From: an uncultured Clostridia bacterium
Lineage (GTDB): Bacteria > Bacillota > Clostridia > TANB77 > CAG-508
Reading direction: 5' to 3'
Length of the DNA: 64,000 nucleotides
Assembly: GCA_947581805.1 (NCBI GenBank)
Contig: CANPVM010000003.1
Location: forward strand, 1 to 64,000
In this document: positions 17,906 to 26,432 of the stretch, in pieces
Layout of the letters: each line of letters begins with the position of its first letter
How positions within the stretch are numbered: the stretch's first letter is position 1
Notes under the pieces: generated by a model
Told to the model about the DNA's origin: nothing
What the model saw: only the letters and a program-made list of their open reading frames with translations
The model's database searches: none
Program-made: the position numbers and the translations under genes

Positions 17906-18617
17906 TTTCTTGGTCACCTCCTAGTTTGCTGCACATAGATTGTCCAAATACTTGTCCTAGTAATTCTTCTTTGCTTCCCTTTGCTTGTATTTTTCCTTCC
18001 TTCATTAAAATAATTTCATCTGCAATGTTTAAAATGCGTTCTTGGTGAGAAATAATAAGAGTTGTGCCTTTTACTATTTTTCTCATATCTTCAAATATTT
18101 TAATCAAACTTTGGAAACTCCATAAATCAATTCCCGCTTCTGGTTCATCAAAAATGGTAAATTTGGAATTGCGAACAGCAACCGTTGCAATTTCAATTCT
18201 TTTTAATTCTCCTCCAGATAAAGAGGCATTTACTTCTCTATCGACATATTCTCTAGCACATAAACCTACTTTAGATAAAATATCGCAGGCTTCTTTTTTA
18301 TTCATTTCTTTTCCAGAAGACAATTTTAGTAAATCATAGACTGTAATTCCTTTGAATTTTACTGGTTGTTGAAACGCAAAACCAATTCCCAGTTTTGCTC
18401 TTTCATCAATTGATAAATTTGTAATATCTTTTCCTTCTAATAGAACCTTTCCCGAATCTGGCTTTTCAATTCCCATTATAATTTTAACCAAGGTAGATTT
18501 TCCTGACCCATTTGGCCCTGTAATTACTACAAATTTATCGGTATCTATATTCAAACTGACATGGTCTAATATTTTTCTATTTTCTCTTGTAAAACATATA
18601 TCTTTTAGTTCTAACAT
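17898..18617 (-). CDS. sufC: Fe-S assembly ATPase SufC
   Basis: 239 residues, ABC ATPase: Walker A TGPNGSGKSTLV (~33-44), Q-loop FAFQQP, signature NASLSGGELKRIEIA (~130) and Walker B KFTIFDEPEAGIDLWS (~156), His-switch ISHQERIL. SufC powers Fe-S cluster assembly on the SufB/D scaffold. First gene of the pair. Confidence 0.95.
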   Translation of the reverse strand: MLELKDICFTRENRKILDHVSLNIDTDKFVVITGPNGSGKSTLVKIIMGIEKPDSGKVLLEGKDITNLSIDERAKLGIGFAFQQPVKFKGITVYDLLKLSSGKEMNKKEACDILSKVGLCAREYVDREVNASLSGGELKRIEIATVAVRNSKFTIFDEPEAGIDLWSFQSLIKIFEDMRKIVKGTTLIISHQERILNIADEIILMKEGKIQAKGSKEELLGQVFGQSMCSKLGGDQENG

Positions 18618-18637
18618 ATCTTTTCCTTTCTAATACA

Positions 18638-18672
18638 TTAGGGACGGATTACCTAAAAAGAAACGTCCCTAA
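18638..18672. repeat. Inverted repeat TTAGGGACG...CGTCCCTAA
   Basis: 9-bp arms around a 17-base loop upstream of sufC. The GGGACG...CGTCCC core resembles other dispersed palindromes in the window. Confidence 0.5.
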
Positions 18673-18731
18673 AGGTGCATGCTATACTTTTTATTTTAAT
18701 GCCTTAAAGCAAAAGTGTCAAGAAAAAGTAT

Positions 18732-18766
18732 GAAAAAAGCGCTAGTTTTCTAGCGTTTTTTTCGTA
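18732..18766. terminator. Terminator after yunB
   Basis: GAAAAAAGCGCTAG / CTAGCGTTTTTTTC, active on both strands, 36 bases past the yunB stop. Confidence 0.8.
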
Positions 18767-18801
18767 CTTTTTTATTATTTTATATGAATTTATTTTTCTT
18801 A

Positions 18802-19525
18802 CTATTGCATTACTTGCATTGCATCGCTTGCTGTCATTCCTTCTAAGTTGTAATACGTGTCTGGTGTTGTTCCTACAATAACTGCTTCTGCAATTAACAC
18901 TTGATTTGTAATTGTTTGTTCTACTGTGTTAATTGGCGTTAAAACTACAACTTCACATTCTACTTGCAAATATATTCGATGAAGCGTTTGATTAATTCCT
19001 GTAGAGGAAAATTCTGACCTTAAATCGGTTTCTATATTTCCAATGGTTGACATTCTAACATTAAGTTTTGGCCCTCTTCCTGAAAGCAATCTGCTACCTG
19101 TAAGACTTCCCATTCTTATTGTGAAATTGCTATTTTCTTGTTTATTTAGTTCCTCTTGAATTTTTACTGCAACATCAGAAATAATGGCATTTACTGCTGC
19201 TACATTAGCATTTAGCATACTGATATTACCGAGAAGTATCTTTGGTAATAATGCATAAATCATCGTATTGATATTTTGACATTACAACAGTTGCTTGCTC
19301 ATTTGAAACTTTGGTAGCTATACTTTTAGCAATATTTATACATTGTTTGTCAATAATTGGAGAAATAGATTTTGCAATTAGGCTTGCAGTCATTATTGCA
19401 ATAAGAATGACACAGGTAATTTTCCACCTTTTGCCCATTTCTCTATTTTCTGGTCTTTTTCCTTGGTGATACACAAATGCAAATTTTGGCAATATAATTC
19501 GCCTTCGTGAATAAATTTTATCCAT
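18802..19525 (-). CDS. yunB: Sporulation protein YunB, interrupted by a +1 shift at CGG
   Basis: An N-terminal part (codons 1-98: membrane helix ~35-55, then NEQATVVMSKYQYDDLCIIT) ends at CGG-TAA (19231-19226). Skipping the C of CGG gives DTS-GNISMLNANVAAVNAII and reads through to 18802, a 240-residue protein with the YunB pattern (SNFTIRMGSLTGSRLLSGRG and IYLQVECEVVVLTPINTVEQ). YunB is made in the mother cell under sigma-E, and its biochemical role is not known. The shift site is of the same type as the others in the window. Confidence 0.88.
19229..19231 (-). other. CGG +1 frameshift site in yunB
   Basis: Zero-frame TCT-CGG-TAA; skipping C gives GGT (Gly) and removes the stop. Confidence 0.85.
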
Positions 19526-19612
19526 GCTTTTCCCTTTTTCCTAAATTCAAACACTGTACCAAATTGCCCCATTTTTCCCAATTGGGGACTGTCCTCAATT
19601 GTTCCATTTTCT

Positions 19613-21142
19613 CTATATAGCGCTTGGAATGAATAATTGCTGTCCTATGCTAATTTTATTTTCATCTTCTATTCCATTCATTTGTGCAATATTAGCTACT
19701 GTGCTTCTAAATTTTTTGGCAATCTTCCATAAAGTATCTCCTGGTTTTACAAAGTAAATAATTAGACTACATCTTTGATTATTTCTTGTTTCATCTATGT
19801 CGATTTCTTCAATTACTTGAATATTTTGATTGTTTGATAGACTAACCACAAATTCTAAGTCTACTTTGATGTCAATATTTTCATCAGATAATACCGTAAA
19901 ATCTTGCAAATTAATTCCAATTTTAGTTTCTATTTGAGAAGTTGGCATTGCTCCTTTGCAATCCATTGCATAATTAAATGGTACTACTACATTTTTCGTT
20001 CCTATTCTGCTACTATTATCTGCATCAAATAAGAAGTTTAATTCCATTTGTCCTTCATACATGATTTTGTCTTTTAAAATTGTTTGATTTAAAATGGTTG
20101 GTCTTACTTCTACGTCATAAATTTTATGATTTCCTATTTCTGATATGAATTGCTTTTCACGAATAGAATATACATCTTTAATTATTTCTTTTTGCGAAAT
20201 AGCTTGAATTTGTTTTTGTTTATAGGCTAAGTTTATACTTGGACTATATAAATCTTGTAGAATGGTTAGTTCTTTGCTTTGAGATACATAGCATACAATT
20301 TCTAGTTCTGCTTCTACATAAATAGAATGTTCTTCTACGTTATTTGGTTTTATGGTTAAATTTTTTAACTGATAACGCACGTCACATAAGTTTTCATCTG
20401 CCACATCTGGCATATCAATAAAGCCCATTATTGGAATGATTTGTGATGTAGTGCAAATTCGATTATCTTCTGTTAAATACACAATTTTGACACAACTATC
20501 GGCTTTTACTAATACCTTATTGTAACTAATTTTTGTTTCTTGATTTGTAATAGTAAAGTCAACTTTCATAATTTCTGCTAAATTATCTACATTATCAATT
20601 ACAATTGTATCTTTTGCATACACTTTTGTAGTTCCAGAACCTAATAAGGAATTTAATGTTACATTACTGTCTAATACTTGAACATCTTTAATGTCTTCTA
20701 CTTGTTTTACAAATTCGACTTCTTCATTAGATGTTATTTTAATGTCGAAGTCTAATAAAGCCTTTACACTTACTTTTCTTCCGTTTAATACCCTACATTC
20801 CACTGATTTTAAAACAACTTTATCTTCTAGTGTCATGCCTTCCTTTACAATGTCAAAATCAATTGTTTTAGAAAAATCAAGCGTTACATTTAAGCTTCTA
20901 ATACAGGATGTCTCATCATCCGCTAAATACATAATATACACTTGAATTGCACCATCTATCTTAACTTTTCCTTCCATGATTTCTTTTTTATAGATGCAAA
21001 CATTTCCATTGGTGCGGATTGTATTTAAGATATCTGGCTTAATATCTGGAACGACAAAATCCTCCTCTACCATGGCTGTATCTGTTTTTTGTCCTATTAC
21101 TTGGTTAATACATAGGGTCTCTTTACTGGTTGCTACTGCCAT
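19613..21142 (-). CDS. SPOCS (DUF3794) and LysM domain protein
   Basis: 509 residues with repeated SPOCS-type beta domains (~30-450: 'VVPDIKPDILNTIRTNGNVC', 'GAMPTSQIETKIGINLQDFT') and a C-terminal LysM domain (~460-509: IYFVKPGDTLWKIAKKFRST and SIGQQLFIPSA). This domain pair is typical of clostridial spore-coat or cortex-associated proteins related in architecture to SpoVID/SafA; LysM should bind peptidoglycan. It lies among sporulation genes and next to yunB. Confidence 0.88.
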   Translation of the reverse strand: MAVATSKETLCINQVIGQKTDTAMVEEDFVVPDIKPDILNTIRTNGNVCIYKKEIMEGKVKIDGAIQVYIMYLADDETSCIRSLNVTLDFSKTIDFDIVKEGMTLEDKVVLKSVECRVLNGRKVSVKALLDFDIKITSNEEVEFVKQVEDIKDVQVLDSNVTLNSLLGSGTTKVYAKDTIVIDNVDNLAEIMKVDFTITNQETKISYNKVLVKADSCVKIVYLTEDNRICTTSQIIPIMGFIDMPDVADENLCDVRYQLKNLTIKPNNVEEHSIYVEAELEIVCYVSQSKELTILQDLYSPSINLAYKQKQIQAISQKEIIKDVYSIREKQFISEIGNHKIYDVEVRPTILNQTILKDKIMYEGQMELNFLFDADNSSRIGTKNVVVPFNYAMDCKGAMPTSQIETKIGINLQDFTVLSDENIDIKVDLEFVVSLSNNQNIQVIEEIDIDETRNNQRCSLIIYFVKPGDTLWKIAKKFRSTVANIAQMNGIEDENKISIGQQLFIPSAI

Positions 21143-21259
21143 TACAATATACCTCCTTCATTTTTTATTATTAAATGTATATTGCTTGGGCACAAAAAAA
21201 ATTCCTAAAAATATAGGAATTTTTCATTTTCTTATTTTTTTACTTTTGTTTTTCTTTGC

Positions 21260-21541
21260 CTATGCTTTTACATTTACAGCTGGTGGGATTAGTGGAGAAT
21301 AATTTTGTCCATCAAAAACATCCACTTCTACTGTTCTTGTTAGAACATCGGTGTAACTATAGGTAACATTTCTTTCGTTTTCTTCGTATTTTACAACAAA
21401 GATATTTGGATAAGCTTTTTCAATAGTTGCTTCTTTTTCGAAAGTTTTACTTCTTCCTAAAGAACCTTTCACAATAATTTTTTGCCCTATCATGTCTCCA
21501 ATATCTGTTTTTAGATTTGCGATATCACTCTTACAAATCAT
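21260..21541 (-). CDS. veg: Veg family protein
   Basis: 93 residues starting MICKSDIANLKTDIGDMIGQ with KIIVKGSLGRSKTFEKEATI and YPNIFVVKYEENERNVTYSY. Veg is a very strongly expressed small Firmicutes protein linked to biofilm control in Bacillus. Start 21541 follows AGGTGATG; a start 3 codons earlier is possible. It has a near-consensus promoter. Confidence 0.9.
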   Translation of the reverse strand: MICKSDIANLKTDIGDMIGQKIIVKGSLGRSKTFEKEATIEKAYPNIFVVKYEENERNVTYSYTDVLTRTVEVDVFDGQNYSPLIPPAVNVKA

Positions 21542-21571
21542 GTACATCACCTACTTCTTTAAGATGAACTT

Positions 21572-21600
21572 ATTCTATCATGAAAGGCAGAAAATGTCAA
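21572..21600 (-). promoter_or_regulatory. veg promoter
   Basis: Minus strand TTGACA (21600-21595), 17-base spacer, TAGAAT (21577-21572); as in Bacillus, veg has one of the best promoters in the region. Confidence 0.8.
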
Positions 21601-21777
21601 AAAGAAAAGTTTTATGTCATAACTTGTAGTTGGCTTGTATCAAGCTTTTTGAAGTTTTATTACATTTATATTACAATATGATTACTGTTTTATTACAATA
21701 TATTTTTGGGACGCTACCCTCTGCATAAGTTATCCGTAATTCACTTCATTCAAACGCTAACTTACCCTTTTGGTACA

Positions 21778-21806
21778 TTGCATTTTTTAATTGTTTATGT
21801 TATACT
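21778..21806 (+). promoter_or_regulatory. coaE promoter
   Basis: TTGCAT (21778-21783), 17-base spacer, TATACT (21801-21806) with an extended -10 TG. The rest of 21610-21777 shows nothing I can name. Confidence 0.65.
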
Positions 21807-21834
21807 ATTGTTTAATATTAAAAAGGAGGCATTT

Positions 21835-22421
21835 ATGCACATTATTGGTATTACAGGTAAATCAGGCAGTGGGAAATCGACCTTTGCTTCTCTTTTATCT
21901 CAAAAATTAAATTGTTCTCATATTGATATTGATAAAATTGGACACCAAGCTTTATTTCAGCCAGATATTTTAGATGTTCTATGTGATAAGTTTGGAAATC
22001 AAATATTGGATAACAATGGAAAATTAGATAGAAAAAAATGGTAGATATTATTTTTACGAATAGACAAAAAATGCAAGACCTATCTGATTTAACATGGGAT
22101 TATATGAAAGAGCAATTAGACCGTATTTTATTGCAAAAGCACGATATGATTATTTTAGAATGGATTTTGCTTCCCCATAGTAGATATTGGAAACAGTGTA
22201 ATACTAAAATTTTAGTAACTGCAAATGATGAGCAGAGAAAAAGTAAGGTTTTAGAAAGGGATAATATCACAGAAGAATATTTTGTAAAAAGAGAGTCTTC
22301 TAGTATTGATTATACCCCTTTTACCTTTGATTTCTGTTTTACTAATGATTATAGACAAGAAACCATGCAAAATATGCTTCAAATGGTTCAAAAAGAAATT
22401 ATGAGAGGAGAAGAAAGATGA
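21835..22421 (+). CDS. coaE: Dephospho-CoA kinase, split at an A7 run
   Basis: The first frame has the P-loop IIGITGKSGSGKSTFASLLS and IDIDKIGHQALF, and stops at TAG (22042-22044) after ...LDRKK-W. The protein continues in the -1 frame: VDIIFTNRQKMQDL, ILLQKHDMIILEWILLPHSR, to 22421. The switch lies at GAT-AGA-AAA-AAA-TGG, i.e. one A missing from an A8 or a -1 slip on A7. CoaE makes CoA in the last biosynthetic step and should be essential. This break is different in sign and sequence from the CGG sites. ATGA overlap with the next gene. Confidence 0.8.
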
Positions 22422-23194
22422 AATTAAAAGTATTAGGTACACAATCTCCATATAATACACCTAACCATCACTGCCCTGGCTTTTTGATTACGGATAATGA
22501 AAATAAAATTTTATTGGATTGTGGAAGTGGAAGTCATAGTTTGTTAAATTTTCCAACTGATTTACAAAATTTATCGGTCTTTATAAGTCATTTACATAGA
22601 GATCATTACAATGATATTTATAATTTGCAATATGCTTCTTTTGTTCTTCATAATCAAAAAAGGATAGAAAAACCAATAGAAATTTATTTACCTTCTAGCC
22701 CAAATCCTATTTACAAAGATATCATAGAAGAAAATAATTCTTTTGCTAATTATCATACAATAAGCCAAGATAGTAGCTATAATATTGGAAATATGTCTAT
22801 TTGCTTTTGTCCTACAGACCATCCAGTTGAAACTTATGCTATGAAAATAACAAATAAAGATAAAACAATAGTATATACGTCAGATACTTCTTTTTCAACC
22901 AAGGATAGATTAGTCAAGTTTGCAGAAGAAGCTGATTTGTTAATTTGTGAATCTAGTTTATTAAGAGAACATGGCTTTCCAGAAATTAATTCTCATTTAA
23001 CCGCTTACCAGGCAGGTATCATAGCTAAAGAAGCAAAAGTAAGAGGTCTAATGTTAACTCATTTTTGGCCAGAAGAACAAATTGAAAAATATGTTGCAGA
23101 AGCAAAAGAAATTTTCCCAAATACGATTGCAGCCATAGAAGGTCAAACGATAGATTTACCTACTATAAAAGAAAAAGAAGAAGACATGAGATAG
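22418..23194 (+). CDS. Metallo-beta-lactamase-fold hydrolase
   Basis: 258 residues of the RNase Z/MBL-like class: SHLHRDHYND (HxHxDH zinc motif, ~65-74), PTDHPVETYAMKI, YTSDTSF and a late LMLTHFWPEEQ. No N-terminal signal, so cytosolic. The substrate cannot be told; phosphodiesterase or hydrolase activities are known in this family. Start overlaps the coaE stop by 4 bases (ATGA), so it is translationally coupled. Confidence 0.8.
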   Translation: MKLKVLGTQSPYNTPNHHCPGFLITDNENKILLDCGSGSHSLLNFPTDLQNLSVFISHLHRDHYNDIYNLQYASFVLHNQKRIEKPIEIYLPSSPNPIYKDIIEENNSFANYHTISQDSSYNIGNMSICFCPTDHPVETYAMKITNKDKTIVYTSDTSFSTKDRLVKFAEEADLLICESSLLREHGFPEINSHLTAYQAGIIAKEAKVRGLMLTHFWPEEQIEKYVAEAKEIFPNTIAAIEGQTIDLPTIKEKEEDMR

Positions 23195-23208
23195 TATCTC
23201 ATGTCTTT
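23182..23208. terminator. Bidirectional terminator between the MBL gene and coaD
   Basis: AGACATGAGAT / ATCTCATGTCT around a 3-base loop with T-runs; overlaps the last codons of the MBL gene. Confidence 0.8.
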
Positions 23209-23215
23209 TTGCTTT

Positions 23216-23680
23216 TTACTGCATTACCTTGATAATTTCTTCTGGTAAATATTTAGAAACATCTTTCCCATTTCGAAGTAGTTCCATTACCATACTAGAA
23301 CTAATATTGCCTAAACTACCAGCTCTAATATAAATGGTATCTATTCCAGAAACTTCTTCGCTAATTGCTGCAATGTTTTCTTCATACTCATAATCCATAC
23401 CATTTCTAATACCCCTTACTAAAAATAGCGAATGATGCTCTAATGCTGTGTCTGCTGAAAAATTATCATAAGTGATAACAGAAACATTGTTTAACTTTTC
23501 TCGAAAAAGAACTTTTTCAATAGCCTCTCTCATTACTTCTTTGTCATATCTCCGCTTCTTACTTGGATTAACACCAATGCCTATGATAACTTGGTCAAAT
23601 AACGTTGCCGCTTTTTTCACAACATGTAAATGTCCGTTGGTAAAAGGATCAAAGCTACCTGCATAAAAACCTATTTTCAT
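23216..23680 (-). CDS. coaD: Pantetheine-phosphate adenylyltransferase-like protein
   Basis: 154 residues: MKIGFYAGSFDPFTNGHLHV contains the nucleotidyltransferase T/HxGH motif (TNGH), then LFLVRGIRNGMDYEYEENIA and the C-terminal ISSSMVMELLRNGKDVSKYL (ISSSxVRE-like). Catalyses the penultimate CoA step. Residues 40-50 (KKRRYDKEVMRE) differ from the classical KKPLFSVEER, so it may be a divergent nucleotidyltransferase. Codon 43 is CGG (23552-23554), read in frame as Arg: a shift here would hit a stop at once. Confidence 0.85.
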   Translation of the reverse strand: MKIGFYAGSFDPFTNGHLHVVKKAATLFDQVIIGIGVNPSKKRRYDKEVMREAIEKVLFREKLNNVSVITYDNFSADTALEHHSLFLVRGIRNGMDYEYEENIAAISEEVSGIDTIYIRAGSLGNISSSMVMELLRNGKDVSKYLPEEIIKVMQ

Positions 23681-23795
23681 ATATTTTCCTCCTTTAATTG
23701 TTTGGAGGAATTACCCTCCAAGATTTACTTTTTTGGGTAACTACATAAATTACTCTTATATTATACTATATTTTACATAATCTTTCAAGTGTTTT

Positions 23796-24668
23796 TTATC
23801 TTATACCATAATGTATCAAAGATGCTTTTTGCCCATGGAGCCAATACCGACTTACTCCTTCTTCTCCATCTCTTAGTTCGTCTTTGATGTCACGAATAGT
23901 TAGATATTTGGTATTTTCTGTTGTTGCAATTCTTTCTGCTACAATTAAAGGGTCAATGAAATCTATCATAATTCTTCCAGGAGAGGAAGCAAAATTTGCA
24001 CCTGCTGACATGATAGCTTCATAATAGCTTTGGCACGCTCCTGCAAAAATAGCTAAGTCTTTTCCGTGTGAATTCCATTTTCTTGCTTCATTTACGGTAT
24101 TGATAAAATGTCTAGAATTTCTATAATTGTATATATCGTTAAATCCTGTTCCTTTTTTTATCATTCCATCGTGCCCTGTTAGCACTAAAATGTCTGGGTC
24201 GTATCTATCTAGCAGACTTCTTACTACTTGTGCTTGTTTATATTCTGGAACATTTTTTACAATGGCATCTAGCCCTAAACTTCTGTAATACTTCATAGAT
24301 TTTTCACTATATCTTTTATCCCCATCCAAGTGCAAAATTCTACCTGTGCTTGATATACTACTACTTCTTTCTTGTCTAAACCCAAATAATTTTTTTGCCT
24401 CGCAAATGCAATATTTAGGGTCTTTCACACATTCTTCTATACGATGTAACATTTGTGCTTCTAACTTTTGCATTCTTTCTTGCACAATTCTTTTATCCAT
24501 GATTTCTAAGTCTTCTTCTGGACTATCTGCTTCTATTCTTTCAGTAATTCCTTTTAATATCATAATTTGTTTATGATTGCTTGTCTTTATAATTTTTGTA
24601 ATTTCAAATAATACATCTTTATTATAAGAAATTCTTCCTACTATATCGCCTTTCTTAAACTTACTCAT
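23796..24668 (-). CDS. yabG: Sporulation-specific protease YabG, possible CGG shift near the C-terminus
   Basis: 290 residues as read in frame, with MSKFKKGDIVGRISYNKDVL, GRILHLDGDKRYSEKSMKYY, LVLTGHDGMIKKGTGFNDIY and IFAGACQSYYEAIMSAGANF. YabG is a mother-cell protease that trims spore coat proteins (and SpoIVA, CspBA in clostridia). At codon 274, AGT-CGG-TAT (23849-23847), the in-frame tail turns into SRYWLHGQKASL, whereas skipping C gives GVSGIGSMGKK and a stop at 23816. From memory, the Bacillus protein has GLGGIETRG here, which the shifted frame resembles better. The tail is therefore uncertain. Confidence 0.9.
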   Translation of the reverse strand: MSKFKKGDIVGRISYNKDVLFEITKIIKTSNHKQIMILKGITERIEADSPEEDLEIMDKRIVQERMQKLEAQMLHRIEECVKDPKYCICEAKKLFGFRQERSSSISSTGRILHLDGDKRYSEKSMKYYRSLGLDAIVKNVPEYKQAQVVRSLLDRYDPDILVLTGHDGMIKKGTGFNDIYNYRNSRHFINTVNEARKWNSHGKDLAIFAGACQSYYEAIMSAGANFASSPGRIMIDFIDPLIVAERIATTENTKYLTIRDIKDELRDGEEGVSRYWLHGQKASLIHYGIR

Positions 24669-24748
24669 TTTGCCACCTCATCTATTTTTCTATTATATGA
24701 TATGTCGTATTTTGTAGAATTGTGACAAAAAAGAAGATAACCAAAAAA

Positions 24749-24779
24749 AGAAAGATTTGGACGCTTCCAAAATCTTTCT
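24749..24779. repeat. Dispersed palindrome AGAAAGATTTGGA, copy 1
   Basis: AGAAAGATTTGGA-CGCT-TCCAAAATCTTTCT. Similar copies lie at 35023-35057 and 44002-44030. It can act as a terminator on the minus strand for spoIIID. Confidence 0.75.
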
Positions 24780-24806
24780 AACTCTTTTTCAATTTTTCCT
24801 TTTGAT

Positions 24807-25076
24807 TTAGCCTACTTTGTTTTCTTTTTGTTGGCTATATTTCATTTTTGTTGCCATACCTCCTCTTATGTGTCTTTCTGCTTTATTTTCATCTAAAATT
24901 AATCTTACTTCTGCTGCAAGTGCAGGATTTATCTTTACAATTCTCTCACTTAAATCTTTGTGTACTGTAGATTTGCTTACGCCAAATTTTTTTGCAGCGC
25001 CTCTTACCGTATCTTTTGAATCTATGATATAGTGTGCTAGCTCATTTGCACGCTCTTCGATTGAGTAACCTCTCAT
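24807..25076 (-). CDS. spoIIID: Sporulation transcriptional regulator SpoIIID
   Basis: 89 residues, MRGYSIEERANELAHYIIDS then helix-turn-helix TVRGAAKKFGVSKSTVHKDL. SpoIIID is the mother-cell regulator that switches expression from sigma-E to sigma-K genes. Start at 25076 behind GGAGG. Confidence 0.96.
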   Translation of the reverse strand: MRGYSIEERANELAHYIIDSKDTVRGAAKKFGVSKSTVHKDLSERIVKINPALAAEVRLILDENKAERHIRGGMATKMKYSQQKENKVG

Positions 25077-25200
25077 AAAGAAAACCTCCATCTTGAATAC
25101 TTTTGTTTAAGTGTATTCAAGTAGAGGTTGTATTAGAACGCAAAGATTTTTTTATTTTCGTATTTGTTTTTCATCAATTTATAATCTTTAAATCTTTCCT

Positions 25201-25506
25201 TTATTCATTTTCATTTAATTTCAATTTATATTTTTTAATATTTTCAATTAAATTCATAACTTGACTATGATATAAATCTTTCATTTTTATAACTTCTTCT
25301 GTACTTAAACTATTTTCATCCATTAATCCATCTTCTAATTTTTTTTGCATTGCTAATAAATTCGTTGCTTCATTTTCAACTTTAATTGTGTTTACAAAAG
25401 CTTCTTTTTCGTTAGAATATTGGTTTTCTACTCTCGTTGTAGTTTCTTCTAAAGCTGGCAATTTTTTAAAAAATACTTTTTTTATCCATTCTATCCATTT
25501 TTTCAT
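25201..25506 (-). CDS. Small coiled-coil protein, paralogue of 35068-35325
   Basis: 101 residues. A basic amphipathic N-terminus (MKKWIEWIKKVFFKKL) is followed by helical, charged text ending LEDGLMDENSLSTEEVIKMK then DLYHSQVMNLIENIKK. The C-terminal half matches the pattern of the small protein at 35068-35325 (LQKQYEEGTILEEDLTPFQV). It begins 3 bases after the stop of the upstream gene (25510), implying coupled translation. No function known. Confidence 0.65.
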   Translation of the reverse strand: MKKWIEWIKKVFFKKLPALEETTTRVENQYSNEKEAFVNTIKVENEATNLLAMQKKLEDGLMDENSLSTEEVIKMKDLYHSQVMNLIENIKKYKLKLNENE

Positions 25507-25509
25507 TGG

Positions 25510-26334
25510 TTACTCTCTTTCCCCTTCTTCTTTTTTAGTAAACTTTTCTTCAAATTGTTTTTGTAATTCTTGTTCTTCTTTTTCTAATCTTTTCCTTAAT
25601 GCAATATAATCTTTTAGGCTTAATTCCTCTATACTACTTTTTCCTGTTAAATCTAATATTATCTTTTCATTTTTTTCTTTTTCTTCTCTTATTTCATCTG
25701 TTTCTTGATATTCTTCTCTTGGTCCATATCCATCTGTATATTCTATATTTTTATATTCATTCATAAAGTTTTCTAAATAATTATCTACTGCTTCTATTTT
25801 TTCTTCATTTGATGGAAATTGCTCTAATTCTTCTTTATGTTTTTCATAATATTCATTTCCCATATCTAATGTCTTATACTGAACTCCTCCTACAAAATAT
25901 TGTGGTTGATAAGCAAAGTCTCCTACTCCTTCTAGCTTAATTGGTTCATCAACAAAGAAATATAACACGTTTCCCCATGTTCCATCTACCATTTTATTAT
26001 AATTTTCATCATACTTTGATGTTCCGTCCATATAGTTAAACCCAAACATACCCCTTTTCTTTCCATCTTGCTCATATACCTCCAAAGCTGCATTTTGTCC
26101 ATCAAGAATTGCTCCTTTTTGTTCTATTCTTTTATTATACTCTTCAGGTGTTAATGAAAAATACAATGCTACTTCTAGTCCACTTGGAATATGATGCTTT
26201 TTAAAATCTTTCATAATAATCTTTTCAAAATCTGAATCAATGTCTACTCTATAATATTGTGCTAATCTTTCTTTCCCTGCCGTATTAATAATTTTTTCAA
26301 TTCCTTTTATTTCATATTTTTGTTTCATTTTCAT
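25510..26334 (-). CDS. Uncharacterised protein with C-terminal coiled coil
   Basis: 274 residues, no signal peptide. N-terminal ~165 residues form a globular domain of unknown type ('IPSGLEVALYFSLTPEEYNK', 'MFGFNYMDGTSKYDENYNKM', 'DFAYQPQYFVGGVQYKTLDM'); ~225-274 is a strongly charged coiled coil (SLKDYIALRKRLEKEEQEL). Starts behind AGGAAGG. It heads a two-gene unit with the small protein at 25201. I do not recognise the family. Confidence 0.7.
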   Translation of the reverse strand: MKMKQKYEIKGIEKIINTAGKERLAQYYRVDIDSDFEKIIMKDFKKHHIPSGLEVALYFSLTPEEYNKRIEQKGAILDGQNAALEVYEQDGKKRGMFGFNYMDGTSKYDENYNKMVDGTWGNVLYFFVDEPIKLEGVGDFAYQPQYFVGGVQYKTLDMGNEYYEKHKEELEQFPSNEEKIEAVDNYLENFMNEYKNIEYTDGYGPREEYQETDEIREEKEKNEKIILDLTGKSSIEELSLKDYIALRKRLEKEEQELQKQFEEKFTKKEEGERE

Positions 26335-26370
26335 TCCTTCCTTTCTCTTTTCTACTGCTTACTATACCAT

Positions 26371-26432
26371 AGTAAAAAAAGAAAGAGTAAACAAATCTGT
26401 TTCAAAATTTGTTTACTCTTTCTTTTTTATGC
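26371..26432. terminator. Bidirectional terminator before the AraC-family gene stop
   Basis: AAAGAAAGAGTAAACAAAT pairs with ATTTGTTTACTCTTTCTTT over a 10-base loop, with T-run; overlaps the last codon region of the AraC gene. Confidence 0.85.
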
